NCBI RefSeq assembly: GCF_022846615.1 | Contig: NZ_AP025637.1 | Span: 930,001-994,000, forward strand | Length of the DNA: 64,000 bases | Reading direction: 5' to 3' | DNA from: Roseomonas fluvialis | GTDB taxonomy: Bacteria > Pseudomonadota > Alphaproteobacteria > Acetobacterales > Acetobacteraceae | In this document: positions 35,464-44,831 of the stretch, piece after piece | Numbering within the stretch: position 1 is the first letter of the stretch | Layout of the letters: every line of letters begins with the position of its first letter | Made by a program: the position numbers and the translations under genes | The notes under the pieces: generated by a model | What the model was told of the DNA's origin: nothing | Databases searched by the model: none | The model's input: the letters and a program-made list of their open reading frames with translations, nothing else

Positions 35464-36540
35464 ATGACGCTGTCCCGCCGCACCCTGATCGCCGGCGCCG
35501 GTGCGCTTGCCGGCAGCGCCGCGCTGCCCGGCGCCGCCCAGGCGCAGGCGCCGCTCAATGTCGGCTTCATCCTGATCGGCCCGGTGGGCGATTTCGGCTG
35601 GTCGACCATGCATGACCAGGGGCGCCGGCGGATGCTTGAGGTGCTGGGCAACCGCGTGACCGCCACACAGGTGGAAAGCGTGGCCCCCCCCGACTTCGAC
35701 CGTGTCGCGACGCAGCTGGCGCGCACCGGGTCGCGGCTGATCTTCACCACCAGCTTTTCGTACTTCCAGCCGACGCTGCGCGTGGCGCAGCAGCTGCCCA
35801 ACGTGATGTTCGAGAGCGCGACTGGCACCAGCACCACCCCCAATGTCGCGATCTACAACGCGCGCTTCTACGAAGGCCGCTACGTCCAGGGCGTGATCGC
35901 CGCGCGCAAGTCGCGCAGCAAGACCATCGGCTACATCGCGTCCTTCCCGGTGCCGGAGGTGATCCACGCCATCAACACCGTGATGCGGGGCGCCTGGAGC
36001 GTCGATCCGGCGATGCGCGTGCGCGTGATCTGGGCCGGTGCCTGGTTCAACCCGGGCCGCGAGGCCGATGCCGCCCGCGCGCTGGTCGACCAGGGCTGCG
36101 ACGTGATCTGCCAGCACACCGACAGCCCCGCACCGCTGCAACTTGCCAATGAGCGCGGCGTCTTCGGCTTCGGCCAGGCCTCTGACATGACGCGCTTCGC
36201 GCCGCGCGCGCACCTGACCAGCAGCGTGAACAACTGGGGCGACTATTATGTCGATCGCGCGCGCGCGGTGATCGACGGCACATGGCGCCCGGCCGATACC
36301 TGGGGCGGGCTGGGGTCGGGCATGTTCCGCCTGGCGCCGTTCACCAACATGTCGCCGGAGGAAGTTTCGGAGGCCACGCGCATCCGCGACGCGCTCGCCG
36401 CCGGCACGCTGCAGCCCTTCGAAGGGCCGATCACGCGCCAGGACGGGCAGCTGGTCATTCCCGCCGGGCAGCGGCTGACGGACGACCAGATCCGCGCGCA
36501 GAACTACTTCTACCAGGGCATCGACGTCGCGATGCCGTAG
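35464..36540 (+). CDS. BMP-family periplasmic substrate-binding protein
   Basis: A 358-residue receptor of the basic membrane protein/PnrA-like family. The leader has a Tat-like motif (SRRTLIAGAGALAGSAALPGAAQAQA) rather than a lipobox. VGFILIGPVGDFGWSTMHDQGRR near residue 35, FYEGRYVQGVIAARKS, IGYIASFPVPEVIHAINTVMRG, and QHTDSPAPLQLANERGVFGFGQASDM match the family and its ligand cleft. AGGAGG stands 9 bases before the ATG at 35464; a longer in-frame start at 35350 is disfavoured. Known relatives bind purine nucleosides, but Tat-type alphaproteobacterial members have uncertain ligands. Confidence 0.9.
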   Translation: MTLSRRTLIAGAGALAGSAALPGAAQAQAPLNVGFILIGPVGDFGWSTMHDQGRRRMLEVLGNRVTATQVESVAPPDFDRVATQLARTGSRLIFTTSFSYFQPTLRVAQQLPNVMFESATGTSTTPNVAIYNARFYEGRYVQGVIAARKSRSKTIGYIASFPVPEVIHAINTVMRGAWSVDPAMRVRVIWAGAWFNPGREADAARALVDQGCDVICQHTDSPAPLQLANERGVFGFGQASDMTRFAPRAHLTSSVNNWGDYYVDRARAVIDGTWRPADTWGGLGSGMFRLAPFTNMSPEEVSEATRIRDALAAGTLQPFEGPITRQDGQLVIPAGQRLTDDQIRAQNYFYQGIDVAMP

Positions 36541-36548
36541 CGGCGGTT

Positions 36549-36580
36549 CGCGGGCCGGGACACGCTGGTCCTGGCCCGCG
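36549..36580. terminator. Bidirectional terminator-like hairpin
   Basis: A 13-bp inverted repeat (36549-36561 with 36568-36580), interrupted only by one G-T pair, with a 6-base loop, lies nine bases after the BMP gene and before the convergent ABC-F gene. It lacks a T-tract but is the strongest hairpin I noticed in an intergenic gap here. Confidence 0.55.
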
Positions 36581-36697
36581 ACGGCGGCCGCGGCGACACA
36601 GCGCCCGCGGTCGGATCATTCGCGATCTGAGTTGCGCGCGATCGGTGCACCGACGGTCCGCGTACCTCGGACGCGCCGGGTGCCCGACCCGCGAGGG

Positions 36698-38320
36698 TCA
36701 GCTACGCAGGCCCGGCGCCTCGTGCCCCGTACGCGCGACATATTCGCCGTAGCCGCCATCGTAGTGATGCACGCCCTCGGGCGTCAGTTCGATCACGCGG
36801 TTCGACAACGCGGCCAGGAAGTGCCGGTCGTGCGAGACGAACAGCATGGTGCCCTCGTAGTCGCGTAGCGCGTCGATCAGCATTTCCTTGGTCGCCATGT
36901 CCAGGTGATTGGTCGGTTCGTCCAGCACCAGGAAGTTCGGCGGATCATAGAGCATCTGCGCCATGACCAGGCGCGCCTTCTCCCCGCCCGAAAGCACGCG
37001 GCAGCGCTTTTCCACATCGTCGCCAGGGAAGCCGAAGCAGCCGGCGAGCGCGCGCAGCGACCCCTGGCCGGCGCGCGGGAAGGCGTGTTCCAGCGCTTCG
37101 AACACGGTGTGGTCGCCATCGATCAGCTCCATCGCGTGCTGCGCGAAATAGCCCATCTTCACGCTGGCGCCGATCGACACGCTGCCGTCATCGGGTTCGG
37201 TCGCACCCGCCACCAGCTTCAGCAGCGTGGACTTTCCCGCGCCGTTGGTGCCGAGCACGCAGCAGCGTTCGCGCCGGCGCACCAGCAGGTCGAAGCCGTC
37301 GTAGATCACGCGGCTGCCGTAGCGCTTGTGGACGCGGCGCAGATTGACCACGTCGTCGCCAGACCGCGGCGCCGGCAGGAAGTCGAAGGCGACGGACTGG
37401 CGGCGGCGCGGCGGTTCCACGCGGTCGATCTTCTCGAGCTTCTTGACGCGCGACTGCACCTGCGCGGCGTGCGAGGCGCGCGCCTTGAAGCGCTCGATGA
37501 ACTTGATCTCCTTGGCGAGCATCGCCTGCTGGCGTTCGAACTGCGCCTGCTGCTGCTTCTCCATCATCGCGCGCTGCTGTTCGTAGAAGGCGTAGTCGCC
37601 GGCATAGGTGGTCAGGCTGCCGCCATCGATCTCGATGATGCGGTTGACCACGCGGTTCATGAACTCGCGGTCGTGCGAGGTCATCAGCAGCGCGCCCTCG
37701 TAGCCCGCGAGGAACTGCTCGAGCCAGATCAGGCTTTCGAGATCCAGGTGGTTGCTCGGTTCGTCCAGCAGCATGACGTCCGGACGCATGAGCAGGATGC
37801 GGGCGAGCGCCACGCGCATCTTCCACCCGCCGGAGAGCTTTCCGACATCGCCGTCCATCATCTCCTGGCTGAAGCCGAGGCCGTCCAGCACCTCCCGCGC
37901 GCGGCCCTCCAGCGCATAGCCGCCGAGCTCGTCGAAGCGGGCCTGCACTTCGCCGAAGCGCTCGATCAGGCTGTCGAGGTCGTCGGCGCGGGCGGGGTCG
38001 GCCATCGCGGCCTCGAGGTCGCGGAGTTCGGCCGCGACGGTGCTGACATCGCCGGCGCCGTCCATCACCTCGGCCACCGCCGACCGGCCGGCCATCTCGC
38101 CGACATCCTGGCTGAAGAAGCCGATGGTGACGCCGCGTTCCATGATGACCAGGCCCTCGTCCGGGGGTTCCTGGCCGGTGATCATGCGGAACAGCGTGGT
38201 CTTGCCCGCGCCGTTCGGGCCGACCAGGCCGGTCTTCTCGCCCTTCTGCAGGGCGGCCGAGGCCTCGATGAACAGCAGCTGGCGGCCGTTCTGCTTGCTG
38301 ATGGAATCAAGACGGATCAT
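36698..38320 (-). CDS. ABC-F family ATPase
   Basis: A 540-residue soluble protein with two ABC domains and no membrane segment. Walker A loops are GPNGAGKTTLFRM near residue 35 and GTNGAGKSTLLKL near 350. Signature motifs are LSGGWKMRVALARIL and LSGGEKARLVMAQML, each followed by LDEPSNHLD or LDEPTNHLD. The charged interdomain linker near 240-300 (AMMEKQQQAQFERQQAMLAKE) is the P-site tRNA interaction motif of ABC-F translation factors. It resembles the YbiT/Uup group. The ATG at 38320 begins MIRLDSIS; longer starts lack similarity. Confidence 0.92.
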   Translation of the reverse strand: MIRLDSISKQNGRQLLFIEASAALQKGEKTGLVGPNGAGKTTLFRMITGQEPPDEGLVIMERGVTIGFFSQDVGEMAGRSAVAEVMDGAGDVSTVAAELRDLEAAMADPARADDLDSLIERFGEVQARFDELGGYALEGRAREVLDGLGFSQEMMDGDVGKLSGGWKMRVALARILLMRPDVMLLDEPSNHLDLESLIWLEQFLAGYEGALLMTSHDREFMNRVVNRIIEIDGGSLTTYAGDYAFYEQQRAMMEKQQQAQFERQQAMLAKEIKFIERFKARASHAAQVQSRVKKLEKIDRVEPPRRRQSVAFDFLPAPRSGDDVVNLRRVHKRYGSRVIYDGFDLLVRRRERCCVLGTNGAGKSTLLKLVAGATEPDDGSVSIGASVKMGYFAQHAMELIDGDHTVFEALEHAFPRAGQGSLRALAGCFGFPGDDVEKRCRVLSGGEKARLVMAQMLYDPPNFLVLDEPTNHLDMATKEMLIDALRDYEGTMLFVSHDRHFLAALSNRVIELTPEGVHHYDGGYGEYVARTGHEAPGLRS

Positions 38321-38421
38321 GGCCCGGCGCTTAGCCCGTGCCGCGCGCGCGGTCGAGGGGCCTGGCTTGCCCTCGCCGCACCGCGCGCGCCACTGTGGCG
38401 CCGGCACAGGGAGGCAGGGGC

Positions 38422-39174
38422 ATGGAACTGAGGGGAGCGGTCGCGCTCGTAACCGGGGGCAATGGCGGGCTTGGCCAGCGCATCTGCCACGTGCTGGCGC
38501 GCGAGGGCGTGCACCTGGCGGTGATGTACGCGCAGAGCCGCGACCAGGCCGAGGGCGTCGCGCGTGAGATCGCCGCGCGCCACCAGGTGCAGGCCGCGGC
38601 CTTCGGCTGCGACATCACCGATGGCGCGGCGGTGACGAAGCTGGTGGCGGATGTCACGGCGCGCTTCGGGCGGCTGGATATCCTGGTGAACGATGCCGCC
38701 TACAACAAGGCGATCCCTTTCCCGGACCTCGACAGCCTGACCGAGGAGGTGTGGGAGAAGATCATGGCGGTGAACCTCACCGGCCCGATGCGGCTGACCA
38801 AGGCGGTGGCGCCGGTGATGAAGGCGCAGGGGCGCGGGCGGATCGTGAACATCGCCTCCGTCGCCGGGTTGGGTCCGACCGGGTCATCCATCGCTTATGC
38901 CGTGTCGAAGGCGGGGCTGATCCACTTGACGAAATGCATGGCGGTGGCGCTGGCGCCCGAGACGCTGGTGAACTGCGTGGCCCCCGGCCTGCTGGAGGGC
39001 ACGCGCGCCACCGCCAACCTGCGCCCCGAGCAGGTCGAGCGGTCGGCCGCGACATCGCTGCTGAAGAAGGCGGCCGACAAGGATGATTGCGCCGAGATGG
39101 TGGTGACCATGTGCCGCACCGAGACCATGACCGGCCAGACCGTGGTGATCGACGCCGGGCGCTACTTCCACTGA
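38422..39174 (+). CDS. Short-chain dehydrogenase/reductase (classical SDR)
   Basis: A 250-residue NAD(P)-dependent oxidoreductase. The cofactor motif TGGNGGLG is at residues 11-18, and NDAA at 90-93 stands in place of the usual NNAG. The catalytic residues are Ser146 (NIAS), Tyr159 and Lys163 (YAVSK), all at standard spacing. The ATG follows a GGGAGG-type site. It is 69 bases upstream of a second SDR gene on the same strand. The substrate cannot be predicted. Confidence 0.87.
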   Translation: MELRGAVALVTGGNGGLGQRICHVLAREGVHLAVMYAQSRDQAEGVAREIAARHQVQAAAFGCDITDGAAVTKLVADVTARFGRLDILVNDAAYNKAIPFPDLDSLTEEVWEKIMAVNLTGPMRLTKAVAPVMKAQGRGRIVNIASVAGLGPTGSSIAYAVSKAGLIHLTKCMAVALAPETLVNCVAPGLLEGTRATANLRPEQVERSAATSLLKKAADKDDCAEMVVTMCRTETMTGQTVVIDAGRYFH

Positions 39175-39243
39175 CGCCCCCCCCTTTGGGGCGCGCTGCC
39201 GCGCGTGCTATCGCCGCGCCTTCCATCGGATGGGGGATCGCGC

Positions 39244-39987
39244 ATGGGCGGGACGCTCGCAGGCAAGGTTGCGCTGGTGACCGGCGCGGGGAAGAACATC
39301 GGTCGCGCGATCGCACTGGGCCTGGCACGCGACGGCGCCCGGGTGCTGGTGAATGGCCGGTCGGATTCCGCCGCAATCGAAGCGGTGGCGGCCGAGATCC
39401 GCGCGGCTGGCGGCAGCGCCGAGGCGATGCTCGCCGACGTGGCGGATCCCGAGGCGGTGGCGCGCATGGTCGGCCAGGCCGGGCCGGTCGACATCCTGGT
39501 GTGCAACGCCGGGCTGCGCCGGCAGACGCCGTATCTCGAGATGTCGCTCGAGGAATGGCGCGAGATCCTGTCAGTCGCGCTCGACGGCGCCTTCATCCTG
39601 ACCCGCGCGGTGCTGCCCGGCATGGTCGCACGCGGCGGAGGGTCGATTGTGGCGCTGTCGGGCATCTCGACGCATGTGGGTACGCCGAACCGCGCCCATG
39701 TCTCGGCCTCAAAGGCGGGGCTGGAGGGGCTGATGCGCGCCATCGCGGTGGAGTTCGCGCCGCAGGGCATCCGGGCCAATTGCGTCGCCCCTGGCGCCGT
39801 GGACACGGCCCGCGGTGCCAGCGCCGGCGCCATGCCGCAAGGCCTGGGGCGCGAGGCCGGAATCCCGATGCGCCGCAAGGCGACCATCGACGAAATCGCA
39901 TCCGTCGTGCGCCTTCTGGCCGGGCCGGAGGGCGGCTACGTGACCGGCCAGACCCTCCATGTGAATGGCGGCGCCTTCCTGGCATAG
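39244..39987 (+). CDS. SDR-family protein lacking the catalytic tyrosine
   Basis: A 247-residue protein with SDR cofactor motif TGAGKNIG (13-20), NAG at 88-90 and an active-site Ser139 (ALSG). The YxxxK position reads V153-S-A-S-K157 (AHVSASK), so the conserved Tyr is replaced by Val while the Lys is kept. The C-terminal GGYVTGQTLHVNGG is typical of FabG-like SDRs. This could be an enzyme with another proton donor (His152 is adjacent), or a noncatalytic homologue. It forms a tandem with the preceding SDR. Confidence 0.85.
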   Translation: MGGTLAGKVALVTGAGKNIGRAIALGLARDGARVLVNGRSDSAAIEAVAAEIRAAGGSAEAMLADVADPEAVARMVGQAGPVDILVCNAGLRRQTPYLEMSLEEWREILSVALDGAFILTRAVLPGMVARGGGSIVALSGISTHVGTPNRAHVSASKAGLEGLMRAIAVEFAPQGIRANCVAPGAVDTARGASAGAMPQGLGREAGIPMRRKATIDEIASVVRLLAGPEGGYVTGQTLHVNGGAFLA

Positions 39988-40056
39988 CTCCTGCAGGGCA
40001 TGCTTGTGACCGGGCCGGCGCGCCGCCATGCTCGGCGCGTCAGGAGTCTCCCCGCC

Positions 40057-41388
40057 ATGCCCGATGCTGCCCGCGGTACAGCGCCCCACCGGATCGTCGT
40101 CGTGGGCGGCGGCGCGGCGGGGCTCGAACTCGCGACCCGGCTTGGTGACCGCTTCGGCAAGCGCGGCGAGGCGAGCGTCACGCTGGTGGACCGCAGCCGC
40201 GGCCATCTGTGGAAGCCCCTGCTGCACGAGGTCGCGGCCGGCAGCATGGATGTGGACGAGCACGAGCTCGACTACCTCGCCCAGGCGCATTGGCACAACT
40301 TCCGCTATCGCTACGGGGAGATGGTCGGCCTCGACCGCGCGGCGAAGACCGTGATGCTCGGCCCGACCCAGGACGACGAGGGCCGCGCCATCACCCAGGG
40401 CAGCGCGGTGCCCTATGACACGCTCGTGGTGGCGATCGGCAGCACGACGAACGACTTCGGCACGCCCGGCGTGCGCGAACACGCGATCGCGCTCGAGACG
40501 CCGCAACAGGCCGTGCGCTTCAACCGCCGCCTGGTGAATGCCTGCATCCGCGCCCATGCTCAGGAGGAGCCGGTCCAGCCGGGGCAATTGCATGTGGTGA
40601 TCATCGGCGCCGGCGCGACGGGCACGGAGCTGGCGGCCGAACTGCACCACTCGGCACGCGCGGTGGTCGCCTATGGGCTCGACCGCATCGACGCGGAGAA
40701 GGACATCCGCATCACCCTGGTGGAGGCCGCGCCGCGCATCCTGCCGGGCCTGCCGGAGCGCATCTCGGAGGCGGCGAAGGGGCTGCTCGAGGGCCTGGGC
40801 GTCGCGGTCAGCACGGGCGTCGCGGTCACGCGCGTCACCGCCGATGGCGTCGAGCTCAAGGACGGACGCGTCATCGAGAGCCAGCTGGTCGTCTGGGCGG
40901 CGGGGGTGAAGGGACCGGAGGTGCTGCGCGACCTTGCGGGGCTCGAGACCAGTCGCAGCAACCAGCTTGTGGTGCTGCCGACGCTGCAGACCACGCGCGA
41001 CCCCGACGTCTTCGCGATCGGCGACTGCGCGTGGTGCGTGATGCCCGGTCAGGAACGTCCGGTGCCGCCGCGCGCGCAGGCGGCGCACCAGCAGGCGTCG
41101 CATATGCTGGCGCAGATTCGCCGACGCCTGGCCGGCGAGCCGCTGAAGCCCTTCGTCTATCGCGATTTCGGATCGCTGGTCTCGCTCGGCGAGTATTCTA
41201 CTGTAGGCAGCCTGATGGGCTTCCTCGCGGGCAAGAGCATGTGGGTGGAAGGGCTGTTCGCCCGGCTGATGTACCGTTCGCTCTACAAGATGCACGAGCG
41301 TGCGTTGCACGGCACCGTCAAGACCGCGCTGTCGAGCCTGGCGCGCAGCCTGACGCGGCGGACCGAGCCGCGCGTCAAGCTGCACTGA
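40057..41388 (+). CDS. ndh: Type II NADH dehydrogenase-like FAD oxidoreductase
   Basis: A 443-residue pyridine nucleotide-disulfide-type flavoprotein. The FAD-binding VVVGGGAAGLELATRLG starts near residue 13 and the NAD-binding VVIIGAGATGTELAAEL near 182. DVFAIGDCAW near 317 contacts the flavin. PRAQAAHQQASHML and the hydrophobic/amphipathic end (SLMGFLAGKSMWVEGLFARLMYRSLYKMHE) match bacterial NDH-2, which reduces quinone with NADH without proton pumping. The preferred start is MPDAARG; an earlier in-frame ATG at 40000 overlaps no gene but lacks similarity. Confidence 0.87.
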   Translation: MPDAARGTAPHRIVVVGGGAAGLELATRLGDRFGKRGEASVTLVDRSRGHLWKPLLHEVAAGSMDVDEHELDYLAQAHWHNFRYRYGEMVGLDRAAKTVMLGPTQDDEGRAITQGSAVPYDTLVVAIGSTTNDFGTPGVREHAIALETPQQAVRFNRRLVNACIRAHAQEEPVQPGQLHVVIIGAGATGTELAAELHHSARAVVAYGLDRIDAEKDIRITLVEAAPRILPGLPERISEAAKGLLEGLGVAVSTGVAVTRVTADGVELKDGRVIESQLVVWAAGVKGPEVLRDLAGLETSRSNQLVVLPTLQTTRDPDVFAIGDCAWCVMPGQERPVPPRAQAAHQQASHMLAQIRRRLAGEPLKPFVYRDFGSLVSLGEYSTVGSLMGFLAGKSMWVEGLFARLMYRSLYKMHERALHGTVKTALSSLARSLTRRTEPRVKLH

Positions 41389-41452
41389 ACCCCGCCGTGT
41401 TGCGGTGCATCACGGGGAGTGCCTAGTATCCCGGCAGCACTGGGAGACGAGC

Positions 41453-42241
41453 ATGCTGCCGACCCTGACCGGGCTCGATCACCTCGTCGTTGCCGTCCGC
41501 GACCTTGATGCCGCGGCGGCGGAATGGGCGGCGCTGGGCTTCACGCTCTCGCCGCGCGGGCTGCACAGCGCGCATATCGGCAGCGCCAACTATACGATGA
41601 TGTTCGGGGAGGATTACCTTGAGCTGCTCGGTGTGGTGACGCCCACGCCGCACAACCAGGCGCTGCGCGATTTCGTTGATGCGCGCGAAGGGCTGGATCG
41701 CGCGGCCTTCACGACCACGGATGCGGGCGCCGGCGCGGAGGCGTTGCGCGCGCGCGGCGTCGATGCGGTGGGGCCGGTGCATTTCAGCCGCCCCGTACCG
41801 CTGCCCGATGGTCGCGAGACCGAGGCGCGGTTCAGCGTGTTCCGCTGGCCCGTCACGGCGCGTGTCGGTGGCCTCGGCATCTTCGCCTGCCAGCATCACA
41901 CGCGCGATGCGGTGTGGGTGCCGTCGCTGCAGACACATGCGAATGGCGCGACGCGCATCCTGCGCGTGCTGGTTGCGAGCGATGATCCTGCCGGCAGCGC
42001 GGCTGCCCTGGCCGCGGCGATCGACGCGGTCGCCGTGCAGGATGGCGACTTCCGTGTGGTGGCGACGGCGCCGAGCCGCGGCGCGGTGGCCTTCGCCCCG
42101 CGCGAGGTGATCGCGCGCCGCGCGCAGTGCGACGCCGCCGCGCTGCCGCGCGAGGGCGGCGCCGCGATGGTGCTCGGCACCGCCACGCCACGCCCGCCCG
42201 GCTTCGCCACCGGCGTCGCCGTGATCTTCGAACCAGCCTGA
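41453..42241 (+). CDS. VOC/glyoxalase-like domain protein
   Basis: A 262-residue protein. LTGLDHLVVAVRDLDAAAAEWAALGFTLSPRG (residues 5-36) is the beginning of a vicinal-oxygen-chelate fold; HSAHIGSANYTMMFGEDYLELLGV completes the first beta-alpha-beta module with the metal-ligand His and Glu. The C-terminal half follows the Glyoxalase_3 (PF13468-like) pattern. It immediately precedes an ABC importer operon (24 bases) and may modify the imported substrate. Confidence 0.75.
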   Translation: MLPTLTGLDHLVVAVRDLDAAAAEWAALGFTLSPRGLHSAHIGSANYTMMFGEDYLELLGVVTPTPHNQALRDFVDAREGLDRAAFTTTDAGAGAEALRARGVDAVGPVHFSRPVPLPDGRETEARFSVFRWPVTARVGGLGIFACQHHTRDAVWVPSLQTHANGATRILRVLVASDDPAGSAAALAAAIDAVAVQDGDFRVVATAPSRGAVAFAPREVIARRAQCDAAALPREGGAAMVLGTATPRPPGFATGVAVIFEPA

Positions 42242-42264
42242 TCCCGCGACAGGAGAACGCACGC

Positions 42265-43857
42265 ATGACCGGACCGACCCGCCGCGAGACCTTCCTGCTC
42301 GGCGCCGCCGCGATGATCCCGGCCAGCGCCATGGCGCAGGAGACGCCGCGCCGCGGCGGCGTGCTGACGGTGCATTTCGCGACCGAGCAGCGCATCCTCA
42401 ACCCGTCGCTGCAGGCCTCGACCGGCGTGTACATCGTGGGTGGCAAGATCCAGGAGGCGCTGCTGGATCTCGACGCGCAAGGCAATCCGGTCGGCGTGCT
42501 GGCCGAGAGCTGGGAGAGCGCGCCGGATGGGTTGACGCACACTTTCCGCCTGCGCCGCGGCGTGACCTGGCATGACGGTAAGCCCTTCACCTCCGCCGAC
42601 GTGCAGTTCACGGCAATGGAGATGTGGAAGAAGATCCTGAACTACGGGACCACGCTGCAGCAGTTCCTGGAAGCGGTGGAAACGCCCGACGCGCATACCG
42701 CGGTGTTCCGCTATTCCCGCCCGATGCCGCAGGGGCTGCTCCTGCGCGCGATGCCGGACCTCGGCTACGTTTCGCCGAAGCATATCTTCGAGACCGGCGA
42801 CATCCGCCAGAACCCGGCGAACACCGCGCCGATCGGCACCGGGCCGTTCAAGTTCGTGCAGTACGAACGCGGCCAGCACATCATCGCCGAGCGCAATCCC
42901 AACTACTGGCGCAACAACATGCCCTACCTTGATCGCGTGGTATGGCGCGTGGTGGGGGACCGTGCGGCGGCGGCAGCGCAGATGGAATCCGGGCAACTGC
43001 TGTTCAGCCCGTATTCGGCGCTGTCGATCGCCGACATGCAGCGGCTCGGGCGCGACCCGCGCTTCGAATCCACCACGCGCGGCAACGAGGGCAATGTCCG
43101 CACCAACACGCTGGAATTCAACTTCCGCAACCCGATCCTGGCCGATATCCGCGTGCGGAAGGCGATCGCCCATTCGCTGAACGTGCCGTTCTTCATCGAG
43201 AATTTCCTCGGCCCCTTCGCGAAGCCGGGGACCGGGCCGATCCCGTCTGTCTCGACCGACTACTATCCGACCACGCCCATGCCGCAATACGGCTTCGACG
43301 TCGCTGCGGCGAACCGTCTGCTGGACGAGGCTGGGCATCGCCGCGGTGCCGGCGGCGTGCGCTTCAGCCTGCGGCTGAACCCCGCGCCGTGGGGCGAGGA
43401 CATCGCGCTGTGGGCCACCTTCATCCAGCAGTCGCTGAGCCAGGTGGGAATTCGCGTCGAGGTCGTGCGGCTCGACGCCGCGGGCTTCCTGCGGACGGTG
43501 TATAACGATTGGAACTTCGACCTGGCATCGGGCTGGCATCAGTACCGCTCCGACCCGGCGGTCAGTACGACCGTCTGGTATCGTTCGGGCAGCCCGCGCG
43601 GCGCACCCTGGACCAACCAGTGGGGCTGGACCGACGCGAACATCGACGGGATCATCGACAATGCGGCCACCGAGGTCGATCCGGTGAAGCGCAAGGCATT
43701 GTACGCGGACTTCGTGCGATCCGTGCAGACCGAACTCCCTCTGTGGATGCCGATCGAGCAGATCTTCGTCTCTGTCTTCAACCGGCGCATCCGCAATGCG
43801 GGGAACAATCCGCGCTGGGCGTCGTCCTCCTGGCACGACACCTGGCTGGCGTCTTGA
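42265..43857 (+). CDS. Peptide/opine-type ABC transporter substrate-binding protein, system 1
   Basis: A 530-residue SBP_bac_5 receptor. The leader TRRETFLLGAAAMIPASAMA is twin-arginine-like. GLTHTFRLRRGVTWHDGKPFTSADVQFTAMEMW near residue 90 is the family signature. GTGPFKFVQYERGQHIIAERNPNYW and the C-terminal ELPLWMPIEQIFVSVFN follow the DppA pattern. An AGGAGA site precedes the ATG. Permease 1 begins with a TTG overlapping this stop by four bases. The operon has receptor, two permeases and one fused ATPase. Confidence 0.92.
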   Translation: MTGPTRRETFLLGAAAMIPASAMAQETPRRGGVLTVHFATEQRILNPSLQASTGVYIVGGKIQEALLDLDAQGNPVGVLAESWESAPDGLTHTFRLRRGVTWHDGKPFTSADVQFTAMEMWKKILNYGTTLQQFLEAVETPDAHTAVFRYSRPMPQGLLLRAMPDLGYVSPKHIFETGDIRQNPANTAPIGTGPFKFVQYERGQHIIAERNPNYWRNNMPYLDRVVWRVVGDRAAAAAQMESGQLLFSPYSALSIADMQRLGRDPRFESTTRGNEGNVRTNTLEFNFRNPILADIRVRKAIAHSLNVPFFIENFLGPFAKPGTGPIPSVSTDYYPTTPMPQYGFDVAAANRLLDEAGHRRGAGGVRFSLRLNPAPWGEDIALWATFIQQSLSQVGIRVEVVRLDAAGFLRTVYNDWNFDLASGWHQYRSDPAVSTTVWYRSGSPRGAPWTNQWGWTDANIDGIIDNAATEVDPVKRKALYADFVRSVQTELPLWMPIEQIFVSVFNRRIRNAGNNPRWASSSWHDTWLAS

Positions 43858-44831
43858 GGGTTCTCGGCCTCGCGCTGCGGCGTCTGGCGGCATCGCTGCC
43901 GACACTGCTGCTGATCCTGGCGGGGATGTTCCTGCTGCTGCAACTCGCGCCAGGGGACACCGTCGATGCGCTGATGGCGCAGATGGGTGGTGGCGATGCG
44001 GCGCTGGCTGAGGAGCTGCGCCGCTTCTACGGGCTGGACGTGGGCATCGCCGCACAGCTCGGGCGCTACATGCTGCGGCTGCTGACGCTCGACCTTGGCT
44101 TCTCGGCCATCTACGGCAAGCCGGTTGCGACGGTGATCCTGGAGCGCCTGCCGCCCACCATCCTGCTGATGATCTCGGCGCTGTCCTTCGCCTTCTTCTT
44201 CGGGCTGGTGCTGGGGGTGGTCGCGGCGCGGCGGGTGAATCGCTGGCCGGATACGCTGATCTCGACGCTGGGCCTGATCTTCTACGCGATGCCGTCCTTC
44301 TGGTTCGGGCTGATGGCGATCGTCGTGTTCAGCGTGTACCTGCAGTGGCTGCCGGCCGGCGGGTTCGGCGACATCACGCAATCCTACACCGGCATCGCGG
44401 CGGTGCTGGACACGGCACGGCACCTGGTGCTGCCGACGCTGACGCTGGGGCTGATCTTCCTCGCGATCTACCTGCGCATCATGCGGGCGTCGATGCTCGA
44501 GGTGCTGTCGCTCGATTTCGTGCGCACGGCGCGGGCCAAGGGATTGTCCGAGACGCGCGTCGTGGCGCGGCATGTGCTGCGCAACGCCATGCTGCCGATG
44601 GTCACGCTGATCGGGCTGCAGGCCGGCACAATGCTGGGCGGATCGGTGGTGGTGGAGAGCGTCTTCTCGCTGCCGGGCCTGGGGCGCCTTGCCTATGAGA
44701 GCGTGGTCCAGCGGGATCTCAATACGCTGCTCGGCATCGTCTTCGTCTCGGCGCTGCTGGTGATCAGCATCAACTTCATCGTCGACATCCTCTATGCGCG
44801 GCTCGACCCGCGCATCGCTGCGGAGTCCTGA
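43854..44831 (+). CDS. ABC transporter permease (DppB-like), system 1
   Basis: A 325-residue permease with about six helices. The EAA-loop region reads FVRTARAKGLSETRVVARHVLRNAMLP near residue 225, the motif that couples to the ATPase. The start appears to be the TTG at 43854, overlapping the receptor stop; no ATG gives a family-length protein. It ends one base into the next permease's ATG. Confidence 0.9.
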   Translation: MRVLGLALRRLAASLPTLLLILAGMFLLLQLAPGDTVDALMAQMGGGDAALAEELRRFYGLDVGIAAQLGRYMLRLLTLDLGFSAIYGKPVATVILERLPPTILLMISALSFAFFFGLVLGVVAARRVNRWPDTLISTLGLIFYAMPSFWFGLMAIVVFSVYLQWLPAGGFGDITQSYTGIAAVLDTARHLVLPTLTLGLIFLAIYLRIMRASMLEVLSLDFVRTARAKGLSETRVVARHVLRNAMLPMVTLIGLQAGTMLGGSVVVESVFSLPGLGRLAYESVVQRDLNTLLGIVFVSALLVISINFIVDILYARLDPRIAAES

